Shown here piece after piece: positions 7,700 through 16,074 of a stretch of DNA of 40,651 bases; positions within the stretch are counted from its first letter, which is position 1, and every line of letters starts with the position of its first letter. The position numbers and the translations under genes are program-made. Origin of the DNA: a virus; IMG/VR virus record IMGVR_UViG_3300046533_000621, positions 1 through 40,651 of that record; one strand, 5' to 3'. Under the pieces are notes generated by a model. It saw only the letters and a program-made list of their open reading frames with translations. It was not told the origin of the DNA and did no database searches.

Positions 7700-8902
7700 A
7701 TGGCTGCTTCGGATCTGACTACCACCGCGTTCATCTACAAAAAGAACTACTCGACGGTTCAGGTTCGCGACCTCACGACGCGCGACCACGTCCAGTACGC
7801 GATGACGCCGCACGAGGACATCTTCATCGGTGCCTCGTACGACTACGTCATCCGCTCGGGAAACCCGCAGGGCATCTCCGGCACGTTCGCCAATGCACAG
7901 GCGAACGCGTCGAGCTCGAAAGGTCTCCAGTTCTCGGGCACGCGCAAGAACAAGTTCGGAATCATCACGATGGACGGCGAGGCAATCGCCGCATCGCGAG
8001 GGAACAAGGGCGCGTTCTACGACCTCGTCACGATGGAGACCGACAATCTCCTCATCGAGATGGGGGACCGTCTCGCGTTCGACTTCTACCGCGACACCTC
8101 GGGCGTTCGCGGTCAGCGCAAGTCGATCAGCGGCAACATCGTGACCGTCGTCGACGTCGACACGGTCCGCAACTTCAAAGAGGGTATGACCGTCGGCGCA
8201 TCGCCGAATGCCGATGGTTCGTCGGCGCGAGTCGGCACCACGACGGTCTCCGCGATCGACGAGGATAGCGGCAAGTTCACGCTCACCAACGCGGGCGCGA
8301 TCGCGTCCTTTAGCGACAACGACTACCTGTTCGCCGACGGCGACGTCGGAACGTGCGTCGAGGGGCTCGAGGTCTGCACGCCGCTCACGGCGCCGACCGC
8401 CGGCGACTCGTTCCGCGGCAAGGACCGCAGCGCCAACGTGCGCCGTTACGCCGGCTCGCGCATCAACGATACCGGCACGCCGATCGAGGAGAATCTCGGT
8501 CTCTGCGCAGTCCACATCTCGCAGCAGGGCCGCGCGCACATGGTCGACTGCGCGTTCCTGAACCCGATCAACTTCTGGATCGTGGCGCGGCGACTGAACG
8601 CCAAGGTCGAGTATGAGACCGGCGGCGGCACGGCCGACTACGGCTTCCAGTATCTGATGCTTCACACGCCGGCCGGGTCGACCAAGATCTACTCGGATCC
8701 GGACTGCCCGACCAACCGCGGGCGCCTGACGCGCATGGGGACTCAGCGCCTCGTGACGATGGAGGGTTATCCGCACATCATCCAACAGGACGGTCTCGCG
8801 TCGCTCCGTTCAGCGACCGCCAACTCGATCGAGGCGCGTGCGTGGGCCTCGGGAAACCTCGTCCAGGACGACCCCGTCGCCCAGGGCGTCATCGCGATCT
8901 GA
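7700..8902 (+). CDS. Major capsid protein
   Basis: A 400-residue protein directly after the scaffold gene. The N-terminal arm (MAASDLTTTAFIYKKNY) leads into a region with GIITMDGEAIAAS (about residues 90-103) and a long helix (DLVTMETDNLLIEMGDRLAF). Residues about 150-210 (VTVVDVDTV, GTTTVSAIDEDSGKFTL) resemble an inserted beta domain. The C-terminal part has LNPINFW (287-293) and YSDPDCP (331-337). Size, composition and position fit an HK97-fold capsid subunit of a podovirus-like phage. Start: ATG at 7700 with GGAG 11 bases upstream. A short separate gene at 23016-23219 repeats the region around residues 286-340. Confidence 0.88.
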   Translation: MAASDLTTTAFIYKKNYSTVQVRDLTTRDHVQYAMTPHEDIFIGASYDYVIRSGNPQGISGTFANAQANASSSKGLQFSGTRKNKFGIITMDGEAIAASRGNKGAFYDLVTMETDNLLIEMGDRLAFDFYRDTSGVRGQRKSISGNIVTVVDVDTVRNFKEGMTVGASPNADGSSARVGTTTVSAIDEDSGKFTLTNAGAIASFSDNDYLFADGDVGTCVEGLEVCTPLTAPTAGDSFRGKDRSANVRRYAGSRINDTGTPIEENLGLCAVHISQQGRAHMVDCAFLNPINFWIVARRLNAKVEYETGGGTADYGFQYLMLHTPAGSTKIYSDPDCPTNRGRLTRMGTQRLVTMEGYPHIIQQDGLASLRSATANSIEARAWASGNLVQDDPVAQGVIAI

Positions 8903-8917
8903 AAGGCGCCTACGAAC

Positions 8918-9682
8918 ATGTCCAGCCAAGACGTACAGAACATCGAAGTTGCCAACGACCAACTCTCTATCGCTGGCTTCACCTCCGGCAAGGGCGGCGC
9001 CACCGAAGGAACGCCCGTCTACGGTCGCAGCACGACCTATGGCGAGCGGCTCGTGCAGAACCTCCACGGCGTGCAGGCTCCGCAGCGCGCGCGAGAGGGA
9101 GCGTTGTGGGTCGCGACGAACGTGCCCGGCACGGCGATCGTCGATCCGAACGCCTCCGGTTTCGTCGCCACTACGCCGGCAATGGTGCTGTTCAACAGCA
9201 ACCCGACCGGCGGTGCGTGGATCTATCCGATCCGCTTCAAGCACGTAGCGACGGCGGCCGGCACGTCCTCGACGAACTGGGATGTGCAGTGGCTCATCGA
9301 CACGGGCAATCGCTGGACGTCCGGCGGCACGCTGTTGACGGTCACCAACCCGAACCTCAACGTGCCGACCACGAAGTCGGGCGCCGTGATCCACTTCGGC
9401 GCAGTGACCGCGCCTGCCGCGAACGCGTCTCGCATCATCTACGCCGACCGCGTGCGCACGGTAATCAAGGTCATCGGCGACGAGACGATCTTCGAGTTCG
9501 GCAACACGGCAACCAAGAGCGTCGGCATGCCGACCGACGGCACGCTGCAGCTATCGAAGACGTGCAGCGTCCCGGCGATCGCGCTGCCGCCCCAATGCTC
9601 GCTCCTCTACTACGAGTATGGGGCGTCGCAGGGTACGGCCGCGCAGTTCGACATGCTCGTGCTCGAGTACGTCGAGCGCTGA
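8918..9682 (+). CDS. Virion structural protein, 254 aa
   Basis: A Thr/Ala/Gly-rich protein with alternating hydrophobic residues, predicted mostly beta. Such sequences next to the capsid gene are often head decoration or minor capsid proteins. Segments such as GAWIYPIRFKHV (about residues 97-108) and SLLYYEYGAS (about 228-237) look like beta-sandwich strands. It has a GAAAGG Shine-Dalgarno and lies 15 bases after the capsid gene. The structural role is inferred from position and composition only. Confidence 0.75.
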   Translation: MSSQDVQNIEVANDQLSIAGFTSGKGGATEGTPVYGRSTTYGERLVQNLHGVQAPQRAREGALWVATNVPGTAIVDPNASGFVATTPAMVLFNSNPTGGAWIYPIRFKHVATAAGTSSTNWDVQWLIDTGNRWTSGGTLLTVTNPNLNVPTTKSGAVIHFGAVTAPAANASRIIYADRVRTVIKVIGDETIFEFGNTATKSVGMPTDGTLQLSKTCSVPAIALPPQCSLLYYEYGASQGTAAQFDMLVLEYVER

Positions 9683-9697
9683 AAGGATCCGCGCCCC

Positions 9698-10066
9698 ATG
9701 ATGGGATCGTTCTATCCAATCGTAAGCGACAGCGTGCAATCGCGATGGCGCGTCGCCCGCATTGTCGGCAACGGCACGGGCACGCCGACGATCGCGCTCG
9801 GCGCCGGCTTCACGATGTCTCGTGTCAGCGCAGGCGACTACAAGATGACGTTCACGGAGAACCCCGGCGTCTACTGCGGCGCCGGCATGGACCTGCAGGC
9901 GGCAACGCCCTCCGGTCTTGCCGGCTTCACGGTCGTCGTGAAGGACTACGACGCAACCAACTTCGTCGTCGAGTTCGTCATCTACAACACCTCGCAGGCC
10001 GCTACGGATCTCACGAGCTCGCAGTCGGTCAACGTGCTCGCGCTGTTCAAGCAGTCGAACCTCTAA
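9698..10066 (+). CDS. Small virion protein, possible capsid decoration, 122 aa
   Basis: A beta-rich protein with two adjacent start codons (ATGATG at 9698) behind an AAAGGA ribosome site. The pattern of short strands (WRVARIVGNG, FTVVVKDYDA, FVVEFVIYNT) suggests a compact beta sandwich. It lies between the 254-residue structural protein and the connector. A decoration or head-completion role is likely, but no family is recognised. Confidence 0.7.
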   Translation: MMGSFYPIVSDSVQSRWRVARIVGNGTGTPTIALGAGFTMSRVSAGDYKMTFTENPGVYCGAGMDLQAATPSGLAGFTVVVKDYDATNFVVEFVIYNTSQAATDLTSSQSVNVLALFKQSNL

Positions 10067-10088
10067 GCTCGACTAGAAACGGGGTGCG

Positions 10089-10796
10089 ATGTCGTTTCAG
10101 CGCACCGTAACGCAGTTGCTGGGATGGTCGCGCAAGCGCGCCGATCAGGTCGGCAACGACGGGCTCTCCGACGCCGATCTGCAGGCGATTCTCGCGGAGA
10201 ACTACAACACGCTCTACACCGAGGTGTGCGAGAGCGGTCATCGTCATTTCGAATCGACTATGACCGTGTCGGCAAGCGGCGCAGCAAGCTACACGCTGCC
10301 GACCGACTTGCTCGGCACGGTCCGCATCGAGCGTGTGCTCGACACCGCTGGTCGGTCGATGCCGATTCGCGAGATCTCGGTACAGGAGCAAACGTACTGG
10401 CGCGGCCTGACGGGCTCCGCGTATCGCGCCGCGCTGGCCGGACAGCAGCTCTTTCTCCTGCCGACGCCGCCGAGCGGCGACACGTACAAGGTCTATTACA
10501 TCCCGACTCCGCCGGATCTGACGACGAACCTCGGCTCCGACTCGGTCGACATGGTCGTTCCGGCGGGGCTGCGCTACCTCGTCAACCAAACAGCAGCCGA
10601 CGCCAAGGCGCAGGCAGGCGGCGATCCGTCGTACCTCGCGGGCGTTGCCGACAAGGCGCTCGTAGACGTCGTCGAATGGGCGGCGCTGCGCGCGTTCGTG
10701 CAGGCGCCGAGTCCATTCGTCGAGGATTACGACCTCCAGGGCCTCTTGCCCAACTCGTACGACTACGGTGCGGGTTGGTGGAATCGGCCGAAGTAA
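10089..10796 (+). CDS. Head-tail connector (adaptor) protein
   Basis: A 235-residue protein. The N-terminus (FQRTVTQLLGWSRKRAD) and a following helix (DADLQAILAENYNTLYTEVC) resemble gp4/gp6-type adaptor proteins that form a ring below the portal. Then come YTLPTDLLGTVRIERV and YKVYYIPTPPDL, a beta layer characteristic of phage adaptor proteins, and a C-terminal helical region. The gene order capsid, small structural proteins, adaptor, nozzle supports the call. It ends TAATG, sharing a base with the next gene's start. Confidence 0.75.
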   Translation: MSFQRTVTQLLGWSRKRADQVGNDGLSDADLQAILAENYNTLYTEVCESGHRHFESTMTVSASGAASYTLPTDLLGTVRIERVLDTAGRSMPIREISVQEQTYWRGLTGSAYRAALAGQQLFLLPTPPSGDTYKVYYIPTPPDLTTNLGSDSVDMVVPAGLRYLVNQTAADAKAQAGGDPSYLAGVADKALVDVVEWAALRAFVQAPSPFVEDYDLQGLLPNSYDYGAGWWNRPK

Positions 10797-11575
10797 TGGT
10801 GTTTCGCCCGCCAGTATCGCCGCGTCTCGCCGATGCGATCGCCGAGCAGGTTCGTCGCGATCAGCACGACAAGATCGTCGAGATCCAGACCGCGCTGACG
10901 AATCATCCGCCAGGATCCGGCGCCTATCTCGGTCGCGCTCTCGTCACGGCGAGCGCGAACCTGCAACTCGCGGCCGGCTGCAAGTCGGTCGTGATGTATT
11001 TCTGTGGAGGGGGCGGAGGGGGCGGAGGGGCAGCCGGGGGCGCAGGCGGGCTCGCGTTCGGAGACGGCGGGAGCTCGGGCTGGGGCCTGATCGTGTCACT
11101 GACGAGCTCGTTGGTTCTGTCGACCGTCATCGTCACGATTGGCGGAGCAGGCGCGGGCGGCGCCAACACCGGCGGCAACGGAACTGCGGGCGGAGACACG
11201 GTCGTCTCGCTCGCAGGGCTGTCGTGGACCGCGAAGGGCGGCGGCGGCGGCGTCGGCATGGGCAACGGAACGAGCGCGACGCAGAACTCCAACGGCACCG
11301 TTCCGCCGGCCGGCTCCACGATCGACTCGCACGTGCTCGCGGCTCAGGCGCAGTACGGTACGCAAGGCGTCCGCATCTCGGCGGCGCTCGGATGGCCCGG
11401 CGTTGGCGGCTCGGGCATGTTCGGCGCAGGAACGCCGTCTGGCGGCAACACGAGCGGCGCGCAGGGCTCGGGCTATGGCGCAGGCGGCAGTGGCGCCGAG
11501 GTCGTCACGAACGCAAGCGGCCAGATCGGCGGCTTCGGAACCGGCGGTGTATGGGCCGCGGATATGTGGGGCTGA
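10796..11575 (+). CDS. Glycine-rich structural protein
   Basis: A 259-residue protein whose first ~75 residues are ordinary (a helix with ADAIAEQVRRDQ, then a strand KSVVMYFC) and whose remainder is strongly Gly-rich, including eight consecutive glycines at about residues 67-74. Repeated GG-x-G-x-GG blocks separated by Thr/Asn/Ser stretches are the style of polyglycine-II domains found in phage adhesins. It lies between the connector and the nozzle gene, so it should be in the virion. An adhesin tip or tail appendage are both possible. Confidence 0.75.
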   Translation: MVFRPPVSPRLADAIAEQVRRDQHDKIVEIQTALTNHPPGSGAYLGRALVTASANLQLAAGCKSVVMYFCGGGGGGGGAAGGAGGLAFGDGGSSGWGLIVSLTSSLVLSTVIVTIGGAGAGGANTGGNGTAGGDTVVSLAGLSWTAKGGGGGVGMGNGTSATQNSNGTVPPAGSTIDSHVLAAQAQYGTQGVRISAALGWPGVGGSGMFGAGTPSGGNTSGAQGSGYGAGGSGAEVVTNASGQIGGFGTGGVWAADMWG

Positions 11576-11576
11576 C

Positions 11577-14500
11577 ATGCCGCCGAAGCAAGTCATCAAT
11601 GTCCCTCTCGCGGCAGGACTCGACACCAAGAGCGATCCTCGCGCGCTCGACGTGCCGATGCTGTCGATCTGCAAGGATGCCGAGTTTGACTCGATCGGCG
11701 GGCTCGTCACGCGCAAGCCGTATACGAACCAGGGGCTCAACGCCCTTGGCGGAGGAACGGTCTCGAATCCGAGGCGGCTATTCGCGAGCGACAACGAACT
11801 GCTGCTATTCAGCGACACGGGGCTCTATTCGTGGGATGCGCGAGACTCCGTGTGGGCGCTGCGCAGTCCGCATCTTGCCGCAACCGCGCAAGAGACGACG
11901 GTGTTTCAGACGCAGGACGATCAGATCGACACCGATCGCGCCGAACTCGGAAACTCGATCCTCTACGCTTGGTCCAACGGAACAGATGCGTATGTGGGCG
12001 CTCGAGACAAGACGACCGGAGCAACGATCGTGGCGCCGACGAAATTGACGGGCGGAACGCGGCCGCGACTCGTCGCATGCACGACGCGAATCATCCTCTT
12101 CTATGTGACCGCTGGCGGCGGATTGCTTGCGCTTCCGATCGATCCGGCGAACATCGCCACGAGCCTCGCGGGAGGCACGACGACTGTACTCGCGGCCGCT
12201 AACTTCAACTCGTACTACGACGTCGTCCAAATCCCCGGCGCCGATCAGGTGGTCGGCGGATGCCGGCGGCAGACTACGACCAGTCACACGCTGTTCACGC
12301 TGACATCTGGCATGTCTCTCGTCACGTCGACGAAGGCGCGCACGTGCGACGGTCCGATTGCGGTGGCCGCCACGCCAGACGGCATCAAGGTGCAGGTCGG
12401 TCGCGGTAACGGAACGCTTCTAGTGACCGACGTTATAACGCTGTCGGGGTTGGTCGATACAAGCGCGCTGAACGTGACCGTGACGACGATTTCCGGTTCA
12501 TTCAACCAGATCACGGCTGTTCACTCGCCTACTAACATGGTGTTCAGCGCCGGCGTGTATGAATGCAGCTTCGTTTGGTCCGCCACCGAGAATGCGACGG
12601 GGCTAACGACGACTACCGGAACGAACTGGATCCTCACGGACGGTACCGGCAACACCAATAGCATCATGACCATCTTCCCCCATGCCGGCGTCGCCTCGAG
12701 GGCGTTCGTTTGCGGGACAAATCGATTTGTGTGGCTCGCATTCGGACAGACAAGCACTGTCGGCGCGGGGGGGGCCAACACGAGCCCGACCGGGGCGTTT
12801 CAAAACTCCTATTTCTTGGTGCGAATCACCGGGCCGGCGGTCGTCAACGGCAGCAACGGGATTACTGCGTACTGTCCAATTGTCGCCAAGGCCGTGTGCG
12901 AACGCGGCGGAGGATTGTGCCCATCGACAGGCCGACTGCCAGGAGTCGCGATCACGTCCGGGTCAACCACGACGTCCGTTTGTTTGACGGTGCGTCGCCG
13001 CGTTCCTGTTGGTACCGGCACAGGCTCCGGCTCCAGCGGCGTCGGCGCGGTCGTCATGCGAGCGGTCGGACGAGGCGCTGTCTCGAGCGTCGCCGGTCTG
13101 GCCATCGGCGGATCGGGCAACGTCGCCGTACAGCCAATGCCGACAGCGTCATCGCTGCGCACGCCGCAGGATGTAAGCGTTACGATCGATGACAACGCAG
13201 GACGTCGCGCCGTTCGACTTGGGCCGACCGTCTACATGCCGGGCGGGGAGATCTCGCAATACGACGGCGGCGCCATTGTAGAGGTCGGGTTTCACGTCTA
13301 CCCGTTCTATCTCGACACGACGACGACCGGCGGCGGTTCCGTGGCCAACGGCCTCTACGCATACAAAGAAACGTACAAGTGGACAAACCTACAAGGCGAC
13401 ATCGACCGATCGACGACCGCTATCGTTCTCAACTCCACAATGAGCGGCGGTCCGCAGTCGTTCAGCGTGGTGATGGTGACTACGTCGTTCACCAAGAAGA
13501 GCGCCGACTATTCAGCTCAGTATGGCTCTCCGTTCGGAACGCGTTCGGTCACGAACATCACCGAGGAACTATGGCGAACGCTTGTCAACCCACTAGCCGA
13601 CTCGCCGTTCTATCTCGTCACCTCGCAGACGCCAGGAACCGCCAATCCGAACAAGTACCAAGAGAACGTCGCCAGCGCTGGAGCGAACGTCGGTTCACAA
13701 GTTGTCGATGGCGAGGCAGATACTACTGTTGGAGCCAACCAGTCGAATCCAGAGAATTCGCTTGTATTGCCCAACCTGGCACCGCCCGCTGCGTCGATTA
13801 TTGCGGCGACCGACCTTCGCATTTTCCTTGCTGGCATTGCCGGCGATCCGGATACGGTCTGGTACTCGAAGCAGCGCAACACCGGCGAGGTCGCAGCATT
13901 CAGCGACGCGCTCACCTTCTCCGTGCCGAAGGCCGGCGGCAAGATCACGGCGCTCTCGTTTTTGAACGAGACCCTCGTCGTGTTCCGCGAGCGCGCGATC
14001 TATGCGTTCGCCGGAGACGGATTCGACAACCTAGGCCGCGGTAACAACTACGGTCCCGCGCGGATCGTCTCGCTCGAGGTGGGTGCGGTTAACGCGGAAT
14101 CGGTCGCGCTCATCGCCGCCGGCCTGATGTTCAAGAGCTCGCGCGGCTGGTTCGTGCTCAATCGCGGATGGGGCATCGACTACGTCGGTCAAGGCGCGGC
14201 AGCGTATGACTCCGAGGTTCCTGTCTCGGTGCAGGTCGTCGGCGGGCAACAGCAGGTGCGCATCGCCACAGCGAATCGCGTGCTGATCTACGACACGCTA
14301 CAAAAGCTCTGGGGCGAGTGGTCCATCTCTGGCGTGCTCGATGCGGTCGTGTGGAATGGGACATACGTCTATCTCACGTCGGCGGGCGTGTTCCAGCAGG
14401 CCGCAGACTTCTCGGGCGGCACGAACTACGGAATGGACGTCGAACTCGCGTGGCTCAAGCCGGCGGGGTTCACCGGCCGTTTCGACGTCCGCAACATCAT

Positions 14501-15107
14501 GCCGCTCGGCGAGTTCCGCTCGGCGTTCAACCTGCGGCTTCGCGTGGCCCGCAACAATCTGCAGGACGGCTCCGGAAACTCGGCGTACTTCGACGACCGG
14601 ATCAAGACGCCAGAAACGACGGTCGGCTCGCGAATGCAGGTCCGCCACGGCCCTTCCATCCAAAGCGGTTTTGAGTCCATCAAGGTGCGGCTCACAGCGA
14701 CGGGCACGCTTGCGACGCTCGCGATCACGTCGGGCGGCGCCACGGTTACGTTCACGTCGAAAAGGGCGGGGACGCTAGGCAACGCGCTGTCACTCGCTCA
14801 TACGTTGACGTCGCAAGCGGTTCCGTCTGTCGCCGACTCGGGCGGCAATACGATCACGCTATCGGGACTGGCGACGCTCACGTTTCAGCAGGTCGTAGAC
14901 GCCACGAACCTTGGTAGTCAGCTCGTGTCGGCGGCGTTGACCGCGGGATCGGGCGCTACGTCGTTTGCGCTGACGGCGTTCACTGGCTCACCGACTGGCG
15001 GCGTCGATTGGCCGACTGGCGAAGCAATGCGGTTGACGGCTGTCGGCTTTGAGGTGCAAGGCGGCGAGGGCATGTTCGGCCTACTGCCACAGGCTCAGAC
15101 AGGATAG
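11577..15107 (+). CDS. Tail nozzle-like protein (gp12 / tubular B type)
   Basis: This 1176-residue protein follows the connector module. The start INVPLAAGLDTKSDPRALD, followed by A-E-F-D-S-I-G-G-L-V-T-R-K-P-Y, resembles the opening of podovirus nozzle proteins (T7 gp12-like: long beta-propeller proteins with a G-L-x-x-R-x-P motif). The body is beta-rich and Thr/Gly-rich throughout. Segments such as LNETLVVFRERAIYAFAGDGFDNLGRG (about residues 795-820) fit propeller blades, and the last ~130 residues form a more repetitive Thr/Ala-rich beta region. It should cap the tail tube and control DNA release. The ATG at 11577 is 1 base after the previous stop. Confidence 0.7.
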   Translation: MPPKQVINVPLAAGLDTKSDPRALDVPMLSICKDAEFDSIGGLVTRKPYTNQGLNALGGGTVSNPRRLFASDNELLLFSDTGLYSWDARDSVWALRSPHLAATAQETTVFQTQDDQIDTDRAELGNSILYAWSNGTDAYVGARDKTTGATIVAPTKLTGGTRPRLVACTTRIILFYVTAGGGLLALPIDPANIATSLAGGTTTVLAAANFNSYYDVVQIPGADQVVGGCRRQTTTSHTLFTLTSGMSLVTSTKARTCDGPIAVAATPDGIKVQVGRGNGTLLVTDVITLSGLVDTSALNVTVTTISGSFNQITAVHSPTNMVFSAGVYECSFVWSATENATGLTTTTGTNWILTDGTGNTNSIMTIFPHAGVASRAFVCGTNRFVWLAFGQTSTVGAGGANTSPTGAFQNSYFLVRITGPAVVNGSNGITAYCPIVAKAVCERGGGLCPSTGRLPGVAITSGSTTTSVCLTVRRRVPVGTGTGSGSSGVGAVVMRAVGRGAVSSVAGLAIGGSGNVAVQPMPTASSLRTPQDVSVTIDDNAGRRAVRLGPTVYMPGGEISQYDGGAIVEVGFHVYPFYLDTTTTGGGSVANGLYAYKETYKWTNLQGDIDRSTTAIVLNSTMSGGPQSFSVVMVTTSFTKKSADYSAQYGSPFGTRSVTNITEELWRTLVNPLADSPFYLVTSQTPGTANPNKYQENVASAGANVGSQVVDGEADTTVGANQSNPENSLVLPNLAPPAASIIAATDLRIFLAGIAGDPDTVWYSKQRNTGEVAAFSDALTFSVPKAGGKITALSFLNETLVVFRERAIYAFAGDGFDNLGRGNNYGPARIVSLEVGAVNAESVALIAAGLMFKSSRGWFVLNRGWGIDYVGQGAAAYDSEVPVSVQVVGGQQQVRIATANRVLIYDTLQKLWGEWSISGVLDAVVWNGTYVYLTSAGVFQQAADFSGGTNYGMDVELAWLKPAGFTGRFDVRNIMPLGEFRSAFNLRLRVARNNLQDGSGNSAYFDDRIKTPETTVGSRMQVRHGPSIQSGFESIKVRLTATGTLATLAITSGGATVTFTSKRAGTLGNALSLAHTLTSQAVPSVADSGGNTITLSGLATLTFQQVVDATNLGSQLVSAALTAGSGATSFALTAFTGSPTGGVDWPTGEAMRLTAVGFEVQGGEGMFGLLPQAQTG

Positions 15108-15117
15108 GATTCAACCC

Positions 15118-16074
15118 ATGGGCGGATTCATCGACGGACTCGACCCGGGCAACTGGGGCAAGCAAGGCACTGGCGGCAACTTCTGGGGCACCTTCGACCC
15201 GGGCAACTGGGGTATCGGCAAGGCGCTCGGGATTGGCGACAACGATCCGGCGAACCAGTATCGCAATCTGCTCGTCAACTCGGGGCAGGGCGCGCAGGGA
15301 TTCGCCGGCTCGGCAACCGGCCAGTTCAACCAGGACTCCGCAGCCGCACAGGCTCAGCGGCAGTTCCTGATGGACCAAATGCAGGGCAAGAACTCGGTAT
15401 CGGCCGAGCAGCTTCGCCAGGGCCTCTCGCAGCAGCTCGCGCAACAGCAGGCGATGGCGGCCGGCGCGGCACCGCAGAATGCCGCGATGGCTGCACGCAA
15501 TGCCGCGATGAACATGGGACAGGCGAGCTACGGAATGGCCGGCCAGCAGGCGATTGCTGGCCTGCAGGAGCGCCAGAACGCAGCGAACCAGCTCGCACAG
15601 CTCAACCTCGGCATGCGCGGCCAAGACGTGCAAGGCGTGCTCGGCGGCTACGGTGCGGCGAATCAGGCATACGGCTCCGCGCTCGGCACGCCGCAGCAGA
15701 CGTTCGGCACGATGATCGGCGGCGCGCTCGGTGGACTCGCGGGCGGCGTCGGCAAAGCGATCTCTGACGAACGCCTCAAGCGCGACGTTGTTGCCGAGGA
15801 CGATGACGACAGCAAGACGCGCACGATGCTCAAGAACCTCAAGGCGTATTCGTTCAAGTACAAGGACGAGCGTTTCGGCAAGGGCGAGCAGTTCGGCGTC
15901 ATGGCGCAGGACATGGAGAAAGCTGGCCTTGGTCACGCCGTCGAAAACACGCCCTACGGCAAGGTGGTCGATGGCGCCAAGACAGCGACGTCGGCGCTCG
16001 CGCTGACTGCCTCTCTGGCCAAGCGTCTCGACGCGCTCGAGGGCAAGGGTCGCCGCGCCGGGTCCGAGGACTAA
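15118..16074 (+). CDS. Ejection-type virion protein with a C-terminal S74 chaperone-like domain
   Basis: A 318-residue protein. Residues 1-60 contain repeated DPGNW motifs. Residues about 65-190 are Gln/Ala/Met-rich and helical, like proteins ejected with the DNA. From S216 the sequence reads S-D-E-R-L-K (216-221), and further on G-V-M-A-Q-D (about 262-267) and a terminal coiled coil (TASLAKRLDALEGK). These match the peptidase S74 intramolecular chaperone domain, which trimerises a fibre and usually cleaves itself off before the Ser, with Lys in the active site. The domain on an ejection-like protein rather than a long fibre is unusual. Confidence 0.75.
   Translation: MGGFIDGLDPGNWGKQGTGGNFWGTFDPGNWGIGKALGIGDNDPANQYRNLLVNSGQGAQGFAGSATGQFNQDSAAAQAQRQFLMDQMQGKNSVSAEQLRQGLSQQLAQQQAMAAGAAPQNAAMAARNAAMNMGQASYGMAGQQAIAGLQERQNAANQLAQLNLGMRGQDVQGVLGGYGAANQAYGSALGTPQQTFGTMIGGALGGLAGGVGKAISDERLKRDVVAEDDDDSKTRTMLKNLKAYSFKYKDERFGKGEQFGVMAQDMEKAGLGHAVENTPYGKVVDGAKTATSALALTASLAKRLDALEGKGRRAGSED

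Noticed and set aside
7622-8785. 387-codon open frame on the minus strand across the capsid gene
   Set aside because: Antisense shadow of the major capsid gene; composition is Arg/Val/Asp-rich with no motif.
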